A stretch of 64,000 nt of DNA from Nelumbo lutea. Its lineage: Eukaryota; Streptophyta; Magnoliopsida; Proteales; Nelumbonaceae. This document shows positions 55,940-64,000 of this stretch, in pieces (position 1 is the stretch's first letter; every line of letters begins with the position of its first letter). Location: contig JAKGHH010000001.1 of the NCBI GenBank assembly GCA_022828595.1, positions 204,247,813-204,311,812 on the forward strand. Direction: 5' to 3'. Made by a program: the position numbers and the translations under genes. The notes under the pieces were generated by a model. The model ran no database searches, was not told where the DNA came from, and saw only the letters and a list, made by a program, of their open reading frames with translations.

Positions 55940-58900
55940 ACAAATTTGACTCGTGCGCCCCAAATAAGCCAACCTATTCACCGAGAAATTTGCTTCTCTG
56001 AAAACATGCACGTAGGAGATATCAAGACCGCAACGCTAATACAAGGCAAGGCAATATTGGATGATGATGCTGACATTCCACGAAGGCTTTACCCTTCCAC
56101 AAAGACAGTGATGACTAGAGTCACCTTCTATTATGATCTTCGAGTAAGGAAATCTAACTGCCACCCTATGAACTTCGAGAGCACTCCAAGCCTTAGCTTC
56201 ATTAATCGTTCATTCTCTAATATCTCTATAGCTGGTCCATAAGGTTTTACCCTCATCGTCTCTTGCTATAACACCCATGGCACTTCAACCATTCGGATTC
56301 CGAGAGGCGTCAAAGTTGATTTTCACAGAGCCATAGTTGGGTTTCATCCATTTGATTTGTTTATCTTGTACAGTGATCTACATCTCAAAATTGGGAGGGG
56401 AGAGAGACTTAATATATTCCCCCCACTCCGAATTTGCCTTATCCACCAACAGTGATATGGGTATCGATTTATTTATTTATTTTTAAATTTTATTATTTCT
56501 CCTCTTCTAAATGCTCCAAAGGATAACACTCACTTTCTCTAAAGAGTAAGTGGTCCCATCAAGGTTCAAAATATCGATACATCGATAGGGGTGTATTAAG
56601 CGAATCGATACTGCATTTTGTGCCATTTTTTTTATTTTTTTTGCAACCGGTTCAGGGGGGCGGTTTAGGACTCCTCTACCCCCTGAACCAGTCAGACCCC
56701 CGATACAATCACTGTATGGGCATTTTCAAAAGGGTCTCGGAATGATACGTATCGATCGATATGGGCTGAGACTTTAAACCTAGGATCCCATTATCCTCCA
56801 TGTTGGTCACACGATCCCACCAACATGGAAGCTCTTCCCCCAGGGCTGGAACCAAGATAACATTCCGAAGGATTGTGCATACTTGACAGGAACCCTCACA
56901 CTAGAGAAAGAGATGATTGGCATCCTCTTCCCCATAAAAAGGGCAATCCGCTTCAACCCTGAGCCCTTAGTTTTTGAGCTTTAATTTGGTTATGAATCAT
57001 GATCTTGTTTCTTATTGCTAAGTACATTTAATATTGAATTTTGGGAGGGCAGTTTAGCCTTCATAGTTTTGTCTCATTCTGGTGTCCAGAGTGGTGTTGT
57101 CCAAGTTAGCATCCATCAAATTATATGCTGATTTAACTGAAAATATTCCTTTTTGGTTTGGTTTCCAAACCAAGTATCCTCTACCTCTTGGGGTGGAATG
57201 TGAATAGCTCAGATCTTTTCCCATAAATCCAATGGGACATATCTTTACAATTTATCCTTATTTCATTTCCTTGGTATCAGTTATAAATTCACCAACCTTC
57301 CAGCTTCGTTCTAGGTTAATTGTACTTAGATTGCTCTCTAATGACCATTACCCACCCAGATGTCACTCCAGAAATTAATAGACTTTCCATTTCCCAATTT
57401 CCATTCGCATCCTTTCTTTAACAACTCCCTACACTCCAAATGCTCCAATAAGCCCAAGAGATATTTCTCTTTGGGGTGACATTCCAAAGATCTGAATTTT
57501 TCATATATTTACTTTTAATTAATCTAACCCAGAGGTTCTCCAATTGAGTTAGGATTTTCCACCCTAAATTTGCCACGCTAGTTAAATTCATCCAGTAGAG
57601 CACCTTCCACTCAATTTTGACTTGTACCGGTTTCCCACTTAACTAAATTGATAGATCTTGCTTCCTTATTTTTCCATAGGAAACCTACTTGCTTTTTTTT
57701 ATTTTTTTTTTATTTTATGTTTTCAACCACCTTTTTTGGGAATTTAAAGGTTCTTTTGAGAAATTGAGGCACCATGCTAACCAATGTTTTTAGCAAAGTA
57801 GCTCTTCCCGCAAAGGAAAGAGAATTCCTCTTCCACCCAGCTAATTTTTTTTCCACACTCTCCTCTACCATAAGTAATTGGAGCTCCTAGCTATTTTTTT
57901 TGGATACACTTGTAGATATTTTTGGACAAAAAATGTTGATTTCGAGAAGTTAGGACTCTAACTCGATGCACTAACATAAGTTTCCATGTTGCCTTTAGCC
58001 CTTAAGGTATTTTCAAAATTAGCCTTATCAAAGATGATACAATCATATGCAAACTACAAAATTGGGATTGTGGGCCCACCCCTTGAGGTTTTAAAGCCTA
58101 GCATTTCTTTATATTTTTTAGTTTTTTTTACATATCATTTTGCACAGAGCCTCACTACACAACAAAAATGTAGGGTGAAAGGGGGTCTCCTTGTCTAATG
58201 CCCCTACCAAGAGTGAAAGAGCAAGTATGTGAACCATTAATTAAAACTTGGTACGAGACTGTACAAATACACTGCATAATCCAGTTAGTCTATTTTTCAT
58301 GGAACTCCATCTTTTTGTGGATTCTTTTATGAATTTCCATTGTATTCATATTTTGATTACCACCTTTTTTCCTTTCCATTCCATTGTATTCATTATTTCA
58401 CGAGCTATGAGAACATTGTCAAAAATTTGTCTAGTCGAAACAAAAGCATTTTGGAACGGGACAAGTTATTGAAATAAATGTTTTATTTAATCCTTTGGTC
58501 ATCTTCCCTAAATGAAAAAAGACTTAATATTTTCTTCTATAGACTCTCCAATTATATCCTTATATTTAAAAAATAATAATGTATTTAAAGCATCAGGGCG
58601 TGGAGCTTTGTTGTCTCCCATAGATTTAACCACCTCCCAAAATTTTTGGGACGTCACATCTCTAATTAGCTCCTGATTTTGACTATCTTTATTTCTTTTA
58701 GAGAACCCTCTAAGTTTTTTACCCCTCTTTTAAATCTTTCCTCAAATTTTCTAACAGAAAGAGCTTTATGTCATCCACACCTTTAAGCCAATGTCCATTA
58801 TCGTCCTTGATCCTAAGAATCTGGTTTTTATTTCACCTAATAAGAGTGGAAGTGTGAAAAAACTTAGTGCTTTTATCACTTAATTTGATCCATTCAATTC

Positions 58901-58960
58901 TAGAATTTTGTGCCCAAAAAATTAAATTTTGTTTAATTGTTTCTACCGGGCTAGTTCTTT
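55940..58960 (-). pseudogene. Decayed LINE with RT and RNase H
   Basis: On the - strand: a PGPDG-like motif near 58600; [12 protein letters not shown] [10 protein letters not shown] near 58170; the RT active site, usually FADD, read as FAYDCIIFDKANFENTL near 58040; NLTSVANLGWKILTQLENLW at 57418-57603; RNase H at 55950-56330 (MFSEKQISR, LIWGARVKF). Frames change constantly. A MITE (56562-56785) interrupts it. Confidence 0.7.
56562..56785. mobile_element. MITE nested in the LINE remnant
   Basis: AGGTTCAAAATATCGATACA at the left and GACTTTAAACCTAGGA at the right. Flanked by TCCCATCA (56554-56561) and TCCCATTA (56786-56793). ATCGAT-rich interior. Confidence 0.65.
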
Positions 58961-60785
58961 ATTAATGAGATCTCTTCTACCAGGACTTTCCACTAGCTCT
59001 TCCTACACTAGTTTAATCTAATGCAGAATTATCCTTTTTTATCCTGAACATTTCAAAGGAGTGTTATTCTGTATGGTTTGTGTTTGGTGATTCTATTTGA
59101 AAGTAACAATTTGCTAAAGGAGGGGAGAGATTGTTCGTTGTCTTTGGACAGATCTAGGGCTTCTCCTCCATGTAGCTTGGGTAGCAATAGGCAATCTTCA
59201 TCCAAAGATCATTTGAAGCCTGTGAAAGATGTTAAATAATGAGAAGAGGCTAAATAGATCTTCATTCACATAGCCGTTGGAATCCCTCAGGGATGTAAAA
59301 GAGTGGGAAGCTAGATGCCCTATCTCCATAGAACATCCCTACAACGCAATCTTTGTCCTATGTTCTTCTTGATAATGTCCAAAACCACTAATTGAACAAA
59401 GGTTGTAGGGAATGCACCTTAGATAAGTGTGATTTGTAAGAAAGAAGGAAAGTCAGAGAGTCAAGCCAAGCTGGACTATAACGATCAAGTTAAAATATGA
59501 GTTGTTCACGGTGTTTGGTCCAGTTAATGTGTGTAATGAATGTCCCTCGATGATCTAATACTTACCTTTATATAGGTGGGACTATTTGTCTTCATGTGGT
59601 AATCTCAAATCTGTGAGACATGTATTGGAGAAGATCAACACATCTCAGCGCAAATGGATCCCAGATTGTGAGGTGGATAATAGTAATGCCAAGTGTCTGT
59701 TGTCATCATAGCTAGGCAAGGTGTGCTTTTACCAAGCCAAACAGCTCCAATTTATGTTATCACAACACTTGGAATGAAGTCGAGGTCTACAAAATCTAGG
59801 GTGCCACATTTGTTTTTCCTCAGTTCAACATGTATCACTTCTCGTGAGAAGGGATGCTACCCTTAAGCGTGTGTGATACAAGTTATTGTCACTCAAACTG
59901 TCTTGACCAGTATGTTAAGGCATTTTCACATACCCCATCAGTAGTAGCAATACAAAATGAGACTCCTCAATCGAGCATAGTCTCTTTATAGGGTGACTGT
60001 AGGAAATATTTCAATGGAAATGGAAATGCAAGCAAGTGAATAACTTAACCTTGAAAATACAAGTTTGTAGGCGAACATTGTGTGTGCCCTTGTATCAGTT
60101 CATGAATGCAGAATATAAGGAATTGCCAGTAGCAATTGGTTGTAGTGTCACCGAGAATGGAGATCAGTGACAAGTTCGAATAAGAAGAGAGGAAGAATAA
60201 TGGATGGGTTAAACCAGAAGATTTTTTTTTTCTTTTGTTTTTTTTAGTCTAAGGGGCCATTCATTTTTTGGATTTTGAAAGAGAGAAAGTCGAGCAATGG
60301 GATTTTGGTTATTATTTCACTGAGATATTCATGTTTTTTTTTTCAGATTTATGTGGGATCTATAAAAAAATCATTTTCCCTAGGTAAGTGATACCTATGT
60401 GGTAAGTGGATAAATAACTTTCTCAATGGAAAAAATTGTCAACACTTGGATAAAACAAATTTATCCCTTTTAATAATAATTTTTTATGGCTAAAACATTC
60501 ATTATCGTATTTGCATAACAAATAAAGTAACATTGTTAAATATAATTATTAGGTTAAATTGCTTCCCGAAAAACGAAAAGACCTAAACTTTGAATTCCAT
60601 TAAATTAGAGTTTAAAAAGTTGAACTAACTCAACAATTTCTTATTCCAAGTTTTGCACACAAGAAGAGGGAAGATTAAACTTTTTTTACCATACAAACGA
60701 TAACAATCCCAATATGCTTTGAACTCTTGGGTTGGGTTTTTTATAGGACTTAGGTTTTAAACATCGCATGACATCATATCATATT
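58961..60785. other. Intergenic, no gene recognised
   Basis: No long open frame or bounded repeat. It may include old LTR-element debris, but I found no diagnostic motif. Confidence 0.4.
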
Positions 60786-61361
60786 TGATGTTGTTCAATC
60801 CGGGGTGGTGCACGAATTGAGGAAAGCAACTAGATAGCTCCTTGCTAGCAGGGCGGGGCCAAGCTACAAGGATGAGACCGCACTTCAAGACCTGTGATCA
60901 AGGAAACAGAAGTTAGAGGCTCGAGGAGTTATCCCTGGGTAAGCACTCTGACACTCAAATCAGTAGGAGGTGGTAGGTGGTCGGGCCGAGCTATAAGGAT
61001 GTTGGTCCAGGCTAAATAGCAATGTCAGTATCAGGAGTTGGGGATCCATTACTTCGAGCATGAAGTACCTTTTTATAGCCAAAGATCCATGTCCTGGTCG
61101 GATTGGGCTTCTGGGGTTGTTGGGATAAGGTTAGCTACCAAAGTATTCGGGATAGAGTCCCATTCCCCAGCGGAGTCGTCTTCCTTATTTCTCTTTATCC
61201 ATAGTTGTGCTCATCCACGTGATGTGTAATTGATGTGGCTGAAAGGAGAAGATGGGGGGGGGCACCATAATAGCGTAGCTCAACCGTGATATGTCGACGT
61301 GGTTGGGTGATAACTGGGCGGCCACGTGTCTCATAGGGCCAACTCAGCCATGACCCGAACA
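60786..61361 (-). repeat. Element 3 LTR (3' LTR in element orientation)
   Basis: About 576 bp, TGATGTTG...GACCCGAACA. Minus-strand TATA (TATAAAAA) at 61070-61077, about 285 bp from the TGATG end. On the - strand the tract CTAAGGGAGTGT directly precedes the LTR start TGTTCGGG (61362-61373). Confidence 0.6.
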
Positions 61362-61373
61362 ACACTCCCTTAG
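61362..61373 (-). other. Probable polypurine tract of element 3
   Basis: Reads CTAAGGGAGTGT on the - strand, sharing AGGGAGTG with elements 1 and 2. Confidence 0.55.
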
Positions 61374-61536
61374 TTCTGAAGACGAGGAATGAAATTGTCC
61401 AATTTGTTCTTTAGTTGAAGAACTTCAAGTTGATGTCTGAATGGGCGTCTGGCTTCTTTCGTGTTCCTCGGTACCTGCCACAATCTTGAGAACAGAGCAA
61501 TATGGAACGTGGCCTAGGAATCTTTCCATCGTTGGC

Positions 61537-61543
61537 TATAAAA
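61537..61543 (+). promoter_or_regulatory. TATA box at the antisense-promoter position, element 3
   Basis: GGCTATAAAATTC, 176 bp inside the LTR. Element 1 has GGCTATAAACAG 226 bp inside its LTR and element 2 has GGATATAAATAG 374 bp inside. Confidence 0.5.
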
Positions 61544-61559
61544 TTCTAAGAGCTCTGAC

Positions 61560-62150
61560 TTCGAAATCCGAACACCACTCCCCGAGTTCTGAAGCTGAGG
61601 AGGGGGAGTGCTTGGTTTGAAGTGTTGCGTGGTTGCATAGCTCTGGTAGTGACGAGGTGTCAAACTTAGCTTCCAGGTTCGTCCTGTTGGAGTCGAGGAA
61701 TGACTCTAATTTCAAGTGGAAGTCGGGCTTTTGTGATGTGGTGATGCTCGGCTGTGGTGCATCGAGCTTTGGAGTTGGGTTCAAATTTCGGAGGTGAGGT
61801 TGTTGTGATGCTCGGCCATGATGTGCTGAGCTTCTGAAGTTGGGGCTTAGCTTGCCCGTATGCCAAGGAAAGGCTTTTTGTTGTCGGTCGGATGCCGAGC
61901 TTCGGAATTGAGGTTGTGATGCTCAGCCATGGGGCGCTGAGCTATGGAGACGGGGCCCTTGGGGGTGTCGAGCTATGGAACTGAGGCCATTGCGATGCTC
62001 AGCTATGACTTGCCGAACTCCGAAGTTGAGGGCCCCCAGGTGCCAAGTTGTTGTGATGATCGAGGGCCTACAGGTGTCGAGCTTGTTGTGATGTTCAGTT
62101 GTGGCTTGCCGATCTTCGAAGCTGAGAGCTTCGCAGGTGCCGAGCTTCGG
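61560..62150. repeat. Irregular repeats leading into the 57-bp array
   Basis: The phrase TGATGCTCGGC(C/T)(A/G)TG...GCTGAGCT(T/A)(C/T)GGAG recurs (near 61741, 61810, 61918, 61995, 62055, 62092) with spacings of about 40-110 bp. It is related to the array by GCCGAGCTTCGGAG. Confidence 0.65.
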
Positions 62151-63740
62151 AGTTTGCGCCTCTTCAATGTCCCACTGAGGAAGGTGTTGAGCTTCAAAGT
62201 CTGGGTCTCTCCGAGGCTCGGTAGCGCAGTGCTGAGGAGGGTGCCAAGCATCAGAGTCTACGCCTCTCCGAAGCTAGGTAGCATTGCGCTGAGGAAGGTG
62301 CCGAGCTTCGAAGTCTGGGTCTCTTCGAGGCTCAATAGTGCTCCGTCGAAGAACGTTCCGAGCTTCGGAGTCTGTGCCTCTTTGAGGCTCTATAGCGTTG
62401 CATCGAGGAAGCTGCCGAGGTTCGAAGTTTGGGTCTCTTCGAGGCTCTGTAGCGCTGCATCAAGGAAGGTATTGAGCTTCGGAGTCTGCGCCTCTCCGAG
62501 GGTCGGTAGCGCTACGCCGAGGAAGGTGATGCCCCATCGAGGAAGGTGCCAAGTTTCGAAGTCTGGGTCTCTCTGAGGTTCGGTAGCGCAGTATCGAGGA
62601 AGGTGCCAAGCTTCGGAGTCAGCATCTCTCCGAAGCCAGGTAGCGTCACGCCGAGGAATGTTCTAATCTTCGAAGTCTGGGTCTCTCCGAGGCTCGATAG
62701 CACTACACCGAGGAAGGTGCTGAGTTTTGGATTCTGTGCCTCTCCGAAGCTAGGTAGCATCGCACCGAGGAAGGTTCTAAGCTTCGAAGTCTATGCCTCT
62801 TCAAGGCTCGGTAGCAGTGCATCGAGGAAGGTGCTGAGCTTTGAAGTTTACGCCTCTCCGAGGCTCGGTAGTGCTATGCTGAGGAAGGTGTTGAGCTTCG
62901 AAGTCTGGGTCTCTCTAAGGCTCGGTAGTGCAGTGTCGAGGAAGGTTTCGAGCTTCGAAGTCTAGGTCTCTTCGAGGCTCAATAGTGCTCCACCGAGGAA
63001 CATTCCGAGCTTTGGAGTCTGCGCTCTCCAAGGCTCAGTAGCCTGTGCCAAGGAAAGTGTCGAGCTTCGAAGTCTGGTTCTCTTCGAGGCTCAGTAGAAC
63101 AGTGTCGAGGAAAGTGAAAAGCTTCGGAGTTTGCACCTTTTCGATGCTCCATCGAGGAAGGTTTCGAGCTTCGAAGTCTGGGTCTCTCCAAGGCTCGGTA
63201 GCGTTGTAACGAGGAAGGTGCCGAACTTCGAGGACTGGGTCTCTCCGATGCTTGGTAGCATTGTGCCAAGGAAGGTTCCGAGCTTCGGGGTCTGCGCCTC
63301 TCTGAGGCTCGGTAGCGTTGCGTCGAGGAAGGTGTCAAGCTTCAAAGTCTGGATATCTCTAAGGCTCGGTAGCATAGTGCCGAGGAAGGTGCCGAGCTTC
63401 GAAGTCTAGGTCTCTTCGAGGCTCGGTAGCGCTGTGCCGAGGAAGGTGCCAAGCCAAACTTCAAAGAGTAGGTTTCTCTGATGCTCGGTAGCACTAGATC
63501 GAGAAAGGTGCCAAGCTTCAAAGTCTGGGTCTCTCCGATGCACGGTAGTGCTGCACCGAGAAAGGTGCCAAGCTTCAAAGTCTGGGTCTCTCTGAGGCTC
63601 GGTAGCGCAGTGCCGAGGAAGGCACCGAGCTTCGGAGTTTGTGCCTCTTTGATGCCCCACCGAGGAAGGTTCCGAGCTTCAAAGTTTGGGTCTCTCTAAG
63701 GCTCGTTAGTGTTGCATCGAGGAAGGTTTTGAGCCCTTGG
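62150..63740. repeat. 57-bp tandem repeat, about 29 units
   Basis: Consensus unit: GAGGAAGGTGCCGAGCTTCG, AAGTCTGGGTCTCTCCGAGG, CTCGGTAGCGCAGTGCC (57 bp). Starts near 62176, 62235, 62292 and so on to 63720. Two variant types, read on the + strand as SFEVWVSPRLGS and SFGVCASLRLGS, often alternate, giving a 114-bp higher-order period. Some units are shortened (near 62520, 63145 and 63660). Long open frames on both strands follow from the 19-codon period; I do not call a gene. Confidence 0.92.
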
Positions 63741-64000
63741 GCCGAGCTCCCCTGATGCTGCACCGAGGATGGACTCTCTATTCTTTGGTTGAGGAATTTG
63801 TAGCTCGACCGAAGTGTAGTGTAGCTTCCCTTGGTCAGCATTGCTGTCGATTGCCCTGCTGAGGATTGAATAGTTGCGGGTTGCTCTTAGAATTTTGTCT
63901 TCTTTTGTCTTTTTCTTCTTTGGTAGCTTGGTATGCCGAGCTTTAACCTGCTATACTGATGGCTTAACTTAATGAAATTGTTTTGTTCTGAACTTGTGTG
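63741..64000 (+). other. Sequence after the array, with AATGAA
   Basis: T-rich stretch (TTTTGTCTTCTTTTGTCTTTTTC) and AATGAA at 63971-63976, similar in style to the 3' flank of the antisense genes in elements 1 and 2 (3878-3990 and 17485-17530). Confidence 0.4.

Larger units (their letters stand above)
60786..64000 (-). mobile_element. Tat-like LTR retrotransposon, element 3 (left end only)
   Basis: Starts with an LTR (60786-61361) whose first bases, TGATGTTGTTCAATCCGGGG, resemble the element 1 LTR, followed by a polypurine-type tract. A + strand TATA box, a large tandem repeat and an AATGAA follow, in the positions where elements 1 and 2 have the antisense gene. The gag-pol part and the other LTR lie beyond the window. 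Assignment to Tat is by analogy. Confidence 0.65.

Noticed and set aside
61944..63841. Several long open frames on both strands, up to 210 codons, with repetitive proteins
   Set aside because: They arise from a 57-bp tandem repeat whose length is a multiple of 3. The same stretch is open in several frames and no promoter-start arrangement favours one.
1..64000. tRNA or rRNA genes
   Set aside because: I saw no cloverleaf-compatible sequence with the usual A and B box phrases, and no rRNA-like stretch. A covariance-model search was not possible.

Overview
This is nuclear DNA from a flowering plant. The evidence is Ty3/gypsy elements of Tat type (second, archaeal-like RNase H, no chromodomain), plant L1-type LINEs with a C-terminal RNase H, many MITEs, a NAC transcription factor with a membrane anchor, and a plant short-chain dehydrogenase (SDR110C type). 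I cannot name the species. Most of the window is transposon. The only two genes that look intact are the NAC gene (+ strand, 40325-51816, four exons) and the SDR gene (- strand, 33075-35566, two exons).

Layout. 411-616 and 11102-13011 are two halves of one decayed LINE, split by Tat element 1 (617-11101, 5-bp target duplication CCTTC). Tat element 2 occupies 14017-24591. 24592-33074 is intergenic with several well-bounded MITEs (hAT-, MULE- and PIF/mariner-like). 32385-35566 holds a truncated SDR pseudogene and the SDR gene, whose single intron is full of small insertions. 35567-40324 is AT-rich with more MITEs. 39915-39964 is a promoter with three G-boxes around a TATA box, followed by the NAC gene. 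The 9-kb third NAC intron carries an antisense LINE, an older LINE remnant and a small retroposon with a 15-bp target duplication. 51817-60785 is repeats, including two more decayed LINEs. 60786-64000 is the left end of a third Tat-like element, with a large 57-bp tandem repeat.

How the parts fit. Both complete Tat elements carry gag-pol on the - strand and a convergent gene on the + strand. That antisense gene has its own TATA box, two introns at matching sites, a Transposase_28-like domain, a basic nuclear-localisation-like motif, a coiled coil and an AATGAA poly(A)-like signal. Both copies are broken by different in-frame stops, so the conserved architecture predates their decay. In element 3 the corresponding interval (TATA at 61537, AATGAA at 63971) is filled by about 29 copies of a 57-bp repeat. 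Because 57 is a multiple of 3, long reading frames stay open on both strands. Separately, the NAC gene can encode a shorter product without the membrane anchor if intron 3 is retained: an in-frame stop and an AATAAA follow exon 3 closely.

Coordinates of introns, target duplications and repeat units were read by eye. Domain names come from recognised motifs, not from searches.
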